NCBI GenBank assembly: GCA_035444285.1 | Contig: DAOMOK010000004.1 | Span: forward strand, 1 to 64,000 | DNA: 64,000 nucleotides | Reading direction: 5' to 3' | Source: CAADGU01 sp035444285 | Lineage (GTDB): Bacteria > Chloroflexota > Anaerolineae > Promineifilales > Promineifilaceae | Shown here: piece after piece, positions 50,744 through 59,481 of the stretch | Numbering within the stretch: the first letter of the stretch is position 1 | How the letters are laid out: every line of letters starts with the position of its first letter | Program-made: the position numbers and the translations under genes | Notes under the pieces: generated by a model | What the model saw: the letters and a program-made list of their open reading frames with translations, nothing else | Databases searched by the model: none | Told to the model about the DNA's origin: nothing

Positions 50744-52546
50744 TCACCGAACCCCCGTCTGCACCCGCCATAGACCCGCATAAATGCCCGTATCTTGCAG
50801 CGACAGTTCATCGTGCGTGCCTTGTTCGCGCAGGATGCCGTTTTCCAGCACAAAGATGCGGTCGGCGTTGCGGATGGTGGAGAGGCGGTGGGCGATGACG
50901 ATCATCGTGCGTCCCACGGAAATGCGTTCCATCGAACGCTGGATGGCCGCTTCCGTTTCGTTGTCCACCGAAGAGGTGGCCTCATCCAGAATCAACACCG
51001 GCGGGTCTTTCAGCACGGCGCGGGCGATGGAAATGCGCTGCCGCTGCCCGCCGGATAGTTTTTGGCCGCGCTCGCCGACAATCGTGTCATAGCCATTGGG
51101 CAGTTGCATGATGAATTCATGCGCTTCAGCGACTTTGGCGGCCTCTACAATCTCGTCCAGAGTGGCGTCAAATGTGCCGTAGGCGATGTTTTCGCGCACG
51201 GTGCCATGAAACAAAAACACATCCTGGCTGACCAGCCCGATGGCACGGCGCAGGTCGTGGGTGTGCAGGGTGCGAATGTCACGGCCGTCCAGACACACCT
51301 GTCCCTCTTCCACATCATAAAACCGCAGCAGCAGTTTGATCAGCGTCGTTTTGCCCGAACCGGTTGGGCCGACAATCGCCGCTGTTTCCCCAGCCGGGAT
51401 GCGTAGCGACAAATTTTTCAGCACATGCGGCCGATCATCGCTGAACCCCTCATAATCGCGCCATTTGTAGCGGAAATTGACCGCTTCAAACGCCACTTCG
51501 CCCCGGACCTCGGCCAACGGTAATGCCATGGCGCCATCGGGGATGGACGGCCGTGTATCCAACAAATCAAACACCCGGTTCGTGGAAGCCATGGCCCGCT
51601 GGTACAAATCTAAGGTTTGCCCCAGGCGCGTCAGCGGCCAGAGCAGCCGTTGGGTCATAAAGACCAACACGCTGTACACGCCTACATTTAATTCCCCCTG
51701 CACCACCAGCAGCCCGCCAAAAATCATAATGGCAGCAAAGCCCAGGACGATGATCATGCGAATGAGGGGCACAAAGGCGGAACTCAGTTGGATGGCGGCC
51801 TCATTTTTCTGGCGGTACAGCTCGCTTTGCTCATTGATGCGGTCCACTTCGTAGGCTTCGGCCGTGTAACTCTTCACGGTGGCAATGCCGCCCAGGTTAT
51901 TGCCCAGGAAGCCATTGAGAAAACCAACCTGTTCGCGCACGGCCGCGTACTTGGGCGCTAACTTCTGCTGAAATTTCAGCGTGCCCCAAATCACAAACGG
52001 CATCGGCAAAATGGTCATCCAAGCCACTGACGGGGCCAGCACAATAAACGCGCCACCAATGGCGATGACGGTGGTAATCAACTGGATGATGTCGTTGGCG
52101 CCCACATCCAGAAACCGCTCCAACTGGTTGATGTCATCGTTCAAAATTGCCATCAGGCCGCCCGTGCTGCGCTCTTCAAAGTAGGCCATGTCTAGCGATT
52201 GCACATGGTCATAGGTGTCCAGGCGTAAATCGTGCTGAATGTCTTGGGCCAGATTGCGCCACAAGACGGAAAACAGGTATTCAAACAGCGATTCCAACGC
52301 CCAGATGGCCAGGGTGATGATGCCCAGCGCCACCAACTGGCTTTGCACGGTGGCAAAACCTAGCCCGGCCATAAAGGAGTCTTCCTGAGAAACGACCACG
52401 TCTACGGCCGCGCCAATCAGCACCGGTGGGGCCAGGTCGAACAGCTTGTTGAGAATAGAGCAGATGGTAGCCAGGATCACCCGCCGCCGGTAGCGGTGGG
52501 AGTAGGCGGTTAATCGTTTGAGGGGGTGGGCTTGTGCGGTTGTCAT
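50744..52546 (-). CDS. ABC exporter, fused permease and ATPase (MsbA/MDR type)
   Basis: 600 residues. Six membrane helices (~20-310; IGAAVDVVVSQEDS, FEERSTGGLMAILNDDINQLERFLDVGANDIIQLI) followed by the ATPase: VNFRYKWRDYEGFSDDRPHVLKNLSLRIPAGETAAIVGPTGSGKTTLIKLLLRFYD (Walker A), Q-loop LVSQDVFLF, signature LSGGQRQRISIARAV, Walker B PPVLILDEATSSVD, H-loop VIAHRLST. It works as a dimer exporting lipid, peptide or drug. The ATG is preceded by CTCCCCCC with no Shine-Dalgarno, perhaps leaderless. The nine-unit 41-bp array begins 66 bases upstream, in the shared promoter region with the A2M gene. Confidence 0.95.
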   Translation of the reverse strand: MTTAQAHPLKRLTAYSHRYRRRVILATICSILNKLFDLAPPVLIGAAVDVVVSQEDSFMAGLGFATVQSQLVALGIITLAIWALESLFEYLFSVLWRNLAQDIQHDLRLDTYDHVQSLDMAYFEERSTGGLMAILNDDINQLERFLDVGANDIIQLITTVIAIGGAFIVLAPSVAWMTILPMPFVIWGTLKFQQKLAPKYAAVREQVGFLNGFLGNNLGGIATVKSYTAEAYEVDRINEQSELYRQKNEAAIQLSSAFVPLIRMIIVLGFAAIMIFGGLLVVQGELNVGVYSVLVFMTQRLLWPLTRLGQTLDLYQRAMASTNRVFDLLDTRPSIPDGAMALPLAEVRGEVAFEAVNFRYKWRDYEGFSDDRPHVLKNLSLRIPAGETAAIVGPTGSGKTTLIKLLLRFYDVEEGQVCLDGRDIRTLHTHDLRRAIGLVSQDVFLFHGTVRENIAYGTFDATLDEIVEAAKVAEAHEFIMQLPNGYDTIVGERGQKLSGGQRQRISIARAVLKDPPVLILDEATSSVDNETEAAIQRSMERISVGRTMIVIAHRLSTIRNADRIFVLENGILREQGTHDELSLQDTGIYAGLWRVQTGVR

Positions 52547-52611
52547 GGGGGGAGTTTAGCGGAGGGTTCACTGAACGCAAAACAGTTAAAAGTTGATGGA
52601 GGGGAGGGAGT

Positions 52612-52980
52612 ACGGCCGTGAATATCCACGCGACCCGGATCATGGTGATCCGACAGCCGTGAATGTTCACGCGACCTGGATCACGGCGATCCGACGGCCG
52701 TGAATATCCACGCGACCCGGATCACGGCGATCCGACGGCCGTGAATGTTCACGCGACCTGGATCACGGCGATCCGACAGCCGTGAATGTTCACGCGACCT
52801 GGATCACGGTGATCCGACGGCCGTGAATGTTCACGCGACCTGGATCACGGCGATCCGACAGCCGTGAATGTTCACGCGACCTGGATCACGGTGATCCGAC
52901 GGCCGTGAATATCCACGCGACCCGGATCACGGTGATCCGACAGCCGTGAATGTTCACGCGACCCGGATCATGATGAGATG
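52612..52980. repeat. nine tandem 41-bp units, each of three palindromes
   Basis: Exactly nine units of 41 bases (369 in all). Each holds ACGGCCGT (or ACAGCCGT), then GTGAATGTTCAC or GTGAATATCCAC, then GCGACC(T/C), then GGATCAC-G-(G/C)GATCC-like, which is the perfect palindrome GGATCACGGTGATCC in several units. Variants are linked: units with ATATCC have CCCGG, those with ATGTTC have CCTGG (unit 9 excepted). Units 4-5 and 6-7 are identical as 82-bp pairs, showing stepwise duplication. 41 is not a multiple of three and the frames are closed, so this is not coding. There are no spacers, so it is not CRISPR. It lies between a divergent exporter and A2M gene. Confidence 0.95.
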
Positions 52981-53029
52981 AAAGGGGGAGGGGAGGTATG
53001 GCCGTGGAACTTCACCATCTACTAAAAAA

Positions 53030-53153
53030 CTAATGTGCCCGGCTCACCTGCGGCTTAGCCGCCGGGTGCAGTGGGTAGTTAGGCGGCGGTAGCCGTCCCA
53101 CTGCACCCGTGAGCCGGGCACATTAGGTCGGGCGGCGTAGCCGTCCGACCTAA
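53030..53153. repeat. long inverted repeat with three-way-junction potential and a competing hairpin
   Basis: Outer arms CTAATGTGCCCGGCTCAC (53030-53047) and GTGAGCCGGGCACATTAG (53109-53126) pair over 18 bp. Inside, a small hairpin GCGGC-TTA-GCCGC (53050-53062) and a second stem GGGTGCAGTGGG (53064-53075) with CCCACTGCACCC (53097-53108) complete a cruciform or three-way junction. The next stem, TTAGGTCGGGCGGC (53123-53136) with GCCGTCCGACCTAA (53140-53153), shares bases 53123-53126 with the outer arm, so the two folds compete. A further hairpin TACCCTGC/GCAGGGTA is at ~53163-53184. Bases 52547-52611 and 53185-53440 show no other feature. Confidence 0.85.
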
Positions 53154-53440
53154 CTATTTATTACCCTGCACCCATTGCAGGGTATCCTCTGATGGGGATG
53201 ATAGCCCGCAACTATAGGCGTGCAACTATTTGATTTCAGGTGTTTACCCGGCAAGCATTAGTAAGGCAAACATCTCATTCCGGTTGACACTCTGCCCGCG
53301 ACTACAAGAAAATCCTGCTCCCTACAAACAGCGTTGCCCAATCATTGTCTTTTCGGCAAACGGCCGTATCCCCCCACACTGCTTATTTCCATTACAATAC
53401 CCACAGGGAAAATCTCCATTTATCTGCAAGCGAGGTAAAA

Positions 53441-56400
53441 ATGAACCGCCTATTGCGACTTCCATTGATTGTGTTTGTTTTGTTAATGTTCACGGCCGTT
53501 AGTTGCCGCGAAGAAGAAAAACCAACCCCCAATCCCACGCCCACCACCATTGCTATCACGCCTACCCCCGCCCCCACGCCTTTTTTGCTTGACCTGGGCG
53601 CACCGTTGCCGCCGCAGGTTATCGGCCAGCATCCGGCTGCCGGGGAAGAAGCGCCGCTGGACGGCGCATTTGAGGTCTATTTTGACCAGCCCATGCAGCC
53701 GGACACGGCCGTGCAAGTGACCGACGACAACGGCGAAGAGATAGTCGGTGACATCACCTGGCCCCAGCCCCGTATCCTGCGCTTCAAACCGGCCCAACCG
53801 CTGCAACCGGACGGCCGTTATCAGCTCTCCGTGGACAGTTCCGCCATTTCAACGGAAGGGCTGGCCCTGGTGGAAGGTCTCACGCTCGACTTTTACACCA
53901 TTGGCGACCTGGCCGTCAGCCAGATCAGCCCGGCTAATGGCGTGACCAATGTAGCCGTAGATTCCACCATCACCGTCATCTTCAATCGTCCCGTTGTGCC
54001 GCTCATGGTTGGCGAAGAGGCCGCCAATTTGCCCAACCCCCTGGTCATAGAACCGGCCATTCCGGGGCAAGGTGAGTGGGTCAACACCTCCGTTTACGTT
54101 TACCGACCCGCGCAAGCCCTCATCGGGCGGCAGGCGTATACCGTGCGCGTAGACGCCGCTGCCGTCAACGCCATCAGCGCCACCGGCGCGCAAATGGTCA
54201 AAGATGAAGTTTCTTCCTTCACCGTCACACCGCCCACCTTTGACTTTTTGGAACTGGTGGATAGCGCCTGGAATCCCCAAAATGGCTGGCAAAATCTGCC
54301 GCTGGATCAAAGCTATCGGCTGCATTTTAACCAGCCCATGGATGCAGAGAGTACGGAAACGGCCGTGACCCTGCAACCCAGCGGCGGCGGCAACGCCATC
54401 CCCTTTACCTACGCCTGGGACTCTGATTTTCTCACCCTGACGCTCACCCCCACCCAACTGCTAGCCTTGAGTACCGTTTACCAGTTAACCCTGGACGATT
54501 CGGCCCAATCGGCGTCGGGGGGAACGCTGGCACGGCCGTTTACCTGGAGCGCCAGCACCGTCAAATACCCGGCCATCCGCCGCACCGAACCCGCCAACGG
54601 TCAGACCGAAAGCCATTACTCCAGCGTCTTCCGCATCGAATTTTCGGCGCCGATGGATGAGGAGAGCATGGCCGGTAAGGTCATCATCAGCCCAGACATC
54701 ATCGGCGACCCGGACGGCCTCTATTCCCCCTGGAATTGGAGCCAGAACTATTACGGCTTCCGCCCCTCCACCACCTACACCGTGCAAATTTTGCCGGGCA
54801 TGAAAGACGTGTACGGTAATGAAATCAGCGCAGGGCAAACCCTCACCTTTACCACCGGCAAACTGCCACCCAGCGCCAGCCTCAACCTACCCTACTCCGT
54901 CGCCCTCTACCGCAGCGGCGGCTCGGATTCCCTCTGGGTGACGCACCAGAACATCACCGAACTCGATGTGGATTTGTACCAACTGTCTCTGAGCGAATTT
55001 GGCAAACTGCTGCACTACGATTTATCTCCTTACAACTATATGCCTCAAACCGACCAGCGTCTCTGGCAGCGTACCCTGTCCGTGAATACGCCGCTCAATG
55101 AACTGAGGCACAGACGGTTCATTCTCAACCAGGAAGATACCGGCCCGCTGCCCACCGGCTTCTACTTCGTGGCGTTGGACTCGCCGCAAATCAGCCACAG
55201 CGGACACCATTTGCAGGCGCAAGTATTGGCCATGGCTACTGCCAACGTCACCCTGAAAACCACCGCTACCGAAGCCATGATGTGGGCCACCGACCTGAAC
55301 AGCGGCGAACCGCTGCCCGGTGTGCCGGTGGCGCTCTATGACAAAAGGTATCAGCTAGTTTTTGAGGGCACAACGGACGCCTTTGGCCTGGTGTATCGGG
55401 ATGATTTAGACCTGGTACCGGGCTGGAACGGCCGTTACTATGCCATCGTCGGTGAACCGGGCAGCGACGTTTTTGGTCTGGCCGTCAGCAATTGGAACGA
55501 AGGTATCAGCACCTACGACTTCGGCATCTACACCGATTTTTACCTGGAACCCAATCAGCCCACCGGCTACATCTACACCGAACGCCCCGTCTACCGCCCC
55601 GGCCAACCCGTCTACTTCAAAGGTATCGTGCGCCTGAACGACGACCTGACCTACGCCCTGCCCGATTTTCAGAGCGTTAACGTACAAATTGCCTCCTACG
55701 ACGAAACTGTCTACACCGCTACCCTGCCCCTCAACGAGTTTGGCTCATTCAGCGGCGAGATCACCCTGGACGATGAAGCCGCATTGGGCAACTACTGGAT
55801 CGGCGTCACTACGGCCGACAATCAAACCGTTGGCAATGGCTACTTTGAAGTGGCCGAATTCCGCAAACCCACCTTCCAGGTGGAAGTGACGGCTAATGAA
55901 ACCGATGTGGCCGCCGGTGAGACCATTGAAATTGCCATTGACGCCCGTTTCTTCTCCGGCGGCGCGGTGGTCAATGGCGCGGTGGAATGGCATGTGCGCT
56001 CCGAGGATTACACCTTCACTGGCGGGCCAGACCTGCGTCGCTACGACTTCCGCAATCAGGAGCGCGACCGGGGCGCCTACTATTACGACTACAACTATCA
56101 GCCCACCCAGGTCATCGCCGAAGGGGTGGGGCAGACGGACGGACAGGGCCGCCTGCTGCTGCAAATCCCCGCCGAACTGCAAGCCGGGGATGGCAGCCGC
56201 CGTTTTGTCATCGAGGCCGCCGTCACCGACCTGGCGGGCAACCAGGTCAGCGGGCGCAGCAATGTGATTGTGCATCGCAGCCGCGTCTACCCCGGCGTCG
56301 CCCCCGTGCATTCGGTGGGCGAGGCAGACAAACCGTCTGCGGTGGATGTGATCGTGGTGGATTGGCACGGCCGTCCCGTGCCCAATCAGCCCGTTACCGT

Positions 56401-59400
56401 TTCCGCCGTCGAGCGGCGCTGGTATAGCGTACAGGAAGAAGATGATCGGGGGCGCACTATCTGGCGCACCGAAGTGGAAGAAATCCCGGTGGAAGTGATG
56501 GGGAACAGCGAATTGGTGACGGACGGCAACGGCCGTGCCCGTTTCCAATTCATCCCCCCCAACGGCGGCGTCTTCCGCGTATATGTGACTGCCCAGGATG
56601 CCCAGGGCAATACCAGCCGCGCCTCCACCTACCTCTGGGTCTCCGGCGGCGACTACGTTCCCTGGCGGCAGAGCAACGACCACAGCTTTGAATTGATCAG
56701 CGACAAGAGCAGCTACCGGCCCGGCGAAACGGCCGACATCCTGATCGCCTCCCCCTTCCAGGGCGAAGTGTCCGCCCTGGTCACGGTGGAACGCGGGCAC
56801 ATCAAACAACATGAAGTCATCCGCCTGGTAAATAACAGCACCATCTATCACCTGCCCATCACCGCCGATATGGCGCCCAACGTTTTTGTTTCCATCATGG
56901 TGATCAAGGGCGTGGACGAAACCAGTCTGGCCCCGGACTTCAAACTGGGCATGACCCAATTCACCGTAGACCGCGAGCAGCAGGAACTGAGCGTAACCAT
57001 TACCGCCGACCAGACCAACCTCTCCCCTGGCGAGACCGTCCACTTCACCATCAACGTGGCCGACCATGCCGGGCAGCCCGTAGACGCCGAACTCTCCCTC
57101 TCCCTCACCGATCTGGCCGTGCTGACCCTGGCGGCTCGCAAAGAATTGCCCCTGCTCGATCACTTCTACTCGGAACGTTATCTGAGCGTCAACACCGCCA
57201 CCCTGCTGGCGCACAATATGGACGCCTACAACAAAGAACTGGAAGATGAAATCAAGGGCGGCGGCGGCGGCGCGGGGTCGTATGGCGTGCTCACCATCCG
57301 CGAAGAGTTTCCGGATACCACTTTTTGGGAAGGGCAGGTACAGACCGGGCCAGATGGCGAAGCCACCGTGGCCATTACGTTGCCCGACAGCCTGACAACC
57401 TGGCGGCTAGATGCCCGCGCCGTAACGTTGGACACTAAAGTGGGGCAGGCCACCAGCGATATTGTTTCCACACTGCCGCTGCTGGTCAGCCCCCAAACGC
57501 CGCGCTTTTTTGTAGCCGGCGACCGGGTGACATTGGGCACGGCCGTACACAACAACACCGACGAAGCGCTGGAAGCGACCGTCACCCTGGACGCACAGGG
57601 CGTGATCCTGGATGGGGACAATGCCCAGACCGTGACCGTGCCGCCACAGCAAGCCGCATTTGTGACGTGGACGGCCGTTGTGCAAGATGTGCCCCGTGTA
57701 GACCTGGTGTTCCGCACCAATGCCGGGCCATACAGTGACGCCACTCGCCCGCCGCTGGCGACGTTGGCAGGCGGTGGGATACCCGTTTACAAATACGAAG
57801 TACCGGAAACGGTGGGCACGTCCGGCCAACTGCTGGAAGGCGGCGTGGTGGTGGAATCCATCAGCCTGCCCATCTATCCTGGCTATGAACTGACGCAGGG
57901 CACGGTGACAGTGCAGGTCGCCCCCTCGCTGGCAGCGGCGATGACCGACGGCCTGGATTATCTGGAACATTATCCCTACGAATGTACTGAGCAAATCGTC
58001 AGTAAGTTCTTGCCCAACCTGCTCACCGTGCGGGCGCTGCAAGCAGCGGGTATTGATGACCCGGCGCTGCAAGCCAACCTGGACGCCCAGATCAACGTGG
58101 CCTTGCAGCGGCTTTACAGCCGCCGCCTGCCCGATGGCGGCTGGCCCTGGTGGGCAGGCAGCCGCAGCGATACGCTGGTGACCGCTTACGTGACCCTGGC
58201 GCTGCTGGAAGCGCAGGCAAGCGGCTACTCCGTCAGCGAAAATGTGCTGAACGGCGGCGTCACCTACCTGGAAACTCATCTGTCGCAGGTGGATCGGCTG
58301 AACGGCCGTAACAAATACAATCGCCAGGCATTCCTGGTTTACGTGCTGGCCCGCGCCGGGCAGCCCAATAACCAGCACATGAACGACCTGTACGAGCGCC
58401 GTTCCGCCCTTGACCTGTATGCGCAGGGCTTCCTGGCGCAGGCGCTACAGTTGACCGATGCCCAAGACCCGCGTCTGGACACCCTCGCCAGCGACTTCAT
58501 CAGCCACGCCATCCTGTCGGCGACCGGGGCGAACTGGGAGGAGGCGGCGCGCGATTATTGGAACTGGAACACGGACACACGCACCACGGCCGTGGTGCTG
58601 GACACGCTGATCAAACTGGACCCGGAAAACCCGCTGGTAGCCAACGCCGTGCGCTGGTTGATGGCGCATCGCACCGACGGCCGTTGGGCCAGCACCCAGG
58701 AAACAGCCTGGACGCTCATGGCCCTGACCGACTTCATGGTTGCCTCCGGCGAGTTGCAGGCTGATTATGATTATCAGGTGGCGCTCAACGGTGAATTGGA
58801 ATTAGAAGGCGCGGCCAATGCGGACACATTGCGCCAGACGGAGCAGATAAAAATTGACATCGGCGACCTGTTTGCCGACCAGTTGAACCGGGTGGCTTTT
58901 GGCCGCAGCGAAGGCCCCGGTAATCTCTATTACACCACCCACCTGGAAGCGTATTTGCCCGTGGCAGAGGTACGGCCGTTGGATCGGGGCATCATTATCT
59001 CCCGCAGCTACTTTGATCCCGCCGACCGCAACACGCCTATTACCCAGATTGCCCAGGGCGAAACATTCCTGGCTCGGCTGACCATTGTTGTGCCCAATAC
59101 GCTGCATTACGTGGTGATTGAGGACTATCTGCCCGCCGGGTTGGAAGCCGTAGACCAATCACTGTCCACCAGCCAGCAGGTGGGCGCGCCGGAGCGGTAT
59201 ACCTGGGAAGAAGCGCAGGAGCGCGGTTGGGGCTGGTGGGTCTTTAACCATGTGGAACTGCGCGACGAAAAGGTGGTGCTGTCGGCCGATGTGCTGCCCG
59301 CCGGCACCTATGAATACGTCTACCTGGTACGGGCCGCTTTCCCCGGCCAATACCAGGTCATCCCGCCCACCGCGCAAGAGTTCTACTTTCCGGAGGTATA

Positions 59401-59440
59401 CGGCCGTGGCGCTGGTTCCATATTTACCGTTTTGCCATAG
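53441..59440 (+). CDS. bacterial alpha-2-macroglobulin lipoprotein with intact thioester
   Basis: 1999 residues from ATG 53441 (GAGG seven bases upstream). Signal peptide ending FTAVSC (lipobox), Thr/Pro spacer (PTPNPTPTTIAITPTP), N-terminal Big-like/MG domains (~55-900; YFDQPMQPDTAVQVTDDNGE, TERPVYRPGQPVYFKGIVRLNDD), the A2M core with FPDTTFWEGQVQTGPDGEATVAITLPDSLTTWRLDARAV, and the thioester domain with HYPYECTEQIVSK (C1515 and Q1518 form the thioester). The C-terminal receptor-like MG domain ends EFYFPEVYGRGAG. Such proteins inhibit attacking proteases by entrapment and covalent bonding, and their genes usually lie beside pbpC, as here. Paralogous to the protein at 34299, which lacks the thioester Gln. 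The upstream region carries the 41-bp array and the cruciform repeat. Confidence 0.95.
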   Translation: MNRLLRLPLIVFVLLMFTAVSCREEEKPTPNPTPTTIAITPTPAPTPFLLDLGAPLPPQVIGQHPAAGEEAPLDGAFEVYFDQPMQPDTAVQVTDDNGEEIVGDITWPQPRILRFKPAQPLQPDGRYQLSVDSSAISTEGLALVEGLTLDFYTIGDLAVSQISPANGVTNVAVDSTITVIFNRPVVPLMVGEEAANLPNPLVIEPAIPGQGEWVNTSVYVYRPAQALIGRQAYTVRVDAAAVNAISATGAQMVKDEVSSFTVTPPTFDFLELVDSAWNPQNGWQNLPLDQSYRLHFNQPMDAESTETAVTLQPSGGGNAIPFTYAWDSDFLTLTLTPTQLLALSTVYQLTLDDSAQSASGGTLARPFTWSASTVKYPAIRRTEPANGQTESHYSSVFRIEFSAPMDEESMAGKVIISPDIIGDPDGLYSPWNWSQNYYGFRPSTTYTVQILPGMKDVYGNEISAGQTLTFTTGKLPPSASLNLPYSVALYRSGGSDSLWVTHQNITELDVDLYQLSLSEFGKLLHYDLSPYNYMPQTDQRLWQRTLSVNTPLNELRHRRFILNQEDTGPLPTGFYFVALDSPQISHSGHHLQAQVLAMATANVTLKTTATEAMMWATDLNSGEPLPGVPVALYDKRYQLVFEGTTDAFGLVYRDDLDLVPGWNGRYYAIVGEPGSDVFGLAVSNWNEGISTYDFGIYTDFYLEPNQPTGYIYTERPVYRPGQPVYFKGIVRLNDDLTYALPDFQSVNVQIASYDETVYTATLPLNEFGSFSGEITLDDEAALGNYWIGVTTADNQTVGNGYFEVAEFRKPTFQVEVTANETDVAAGETIEIAIDARFFSGGAVVNGAVEWHVRSEDYTFTGGPDLRRYDFRNQERDRGAYYYDYNYQPTQVIAEGVGQTDGQGRLLLQIPAELQAGDGSRRFVIEAAVTDLAGNQVSGRSNVIVHRSRVYPGVAPVHSVGEADKPSAVDVIVVDWHGRPVPNQPVTVSAVERRWYSVQEEDDRGRTIWRTEVEEIPVEVMGNSELVTDGNGRARFQFIPPNGGVFRVYVTAQDAQGNTSRASTYLWVSGGDYVPWRQSNDHSFELISDKSSYRPGETADILIASPFQGEVSALVTVERGHIKQHEVIRLVNNSTIYHLPITADMAPNVFVSIMVIKGVDETSLAPDFKLGMTQFTVDREQQELSVTITADQTNLSPGETVHFTINVADHAGQPVDAELSLSLTDLAVLTLAARKELPLLDHFYSERYLSVNTATLLAHNMDAYNKELEDEIKGGGGGAGSYGVLTIREEFPDTTFWEGQVQTGPDGEATVAITLPDSLTTWRLDARAVTLDTKVGQATSDIVSTLPLLVSPQTPRFFVAGDRVTLGTAVHNNTDEALEATVTLDAQGVILDGDNAQTVTVPPQQAAFVTWTAVVQDVPRVDLVFRTNAGPYSDATRPPLATLAGGGIPVYKYEVPETVGTSGQLLEGGVVVESISLPIYPGYELTQGTVTVQVAPSLAAAMTDGLDYLEHYPYECTEQIVSKFLPNLLTVRALQAAGIDDPALQANLDAQINVALQRLYSRRLPDGGWPWWAGSRSDTLVTAYVTLALLEAQASGYSVSENVLNGGVTYLETHLSQVDRLNGRNKYNRQAFLVYVLARAGQPNNQHMNDLYERRSALDLYAQGFLAQALQLTDAQDPRLDTLASDFISHAILSATGANWEEAARDYWNWNTDTRTTAVVLDTLIKLDPENPLVANAVRWLMAHRTDGRWASTQETAWTLMALTDFMVASGELQADYDYQVALNGELELEGAANADTLRQTEQIKIDIGDLFADQLNRVAFGRSEGPGNLYYTTHLEAYLPVAEVRPLDRGIIISRSYFDPADRNTPITQIAQGETFLARLTIVVPNTLHYVVIEDYLPAGLEAVDQSLSTSQQVGAPERYTWEEAQERGWGWWVFNHVELRDEKVVLSADVLPAGTYEYVYLVRAAFPGQYQVIPPTAQEFYFPEVYGRGAGSIFTVLP

Positions 59441-59481
59441 GCTTAAACATTTAATTAACATAAGGTAAAGGAGATGTGGAC

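Noticed and set aside
52612..52980. CRISPR array
   Set aside because: The 41-bp units are contiguous with no spacers and contain internal palindromes; no cas genes are in the window.
55745..57214. 489-codon minus-strand frame opposite the A2M gene
   Set aside because: Shadow of GC-rich codons in a secure alpha-2-macroglobulin gene; composition (Val/Gly/His-rich) is typical of antisense frames.
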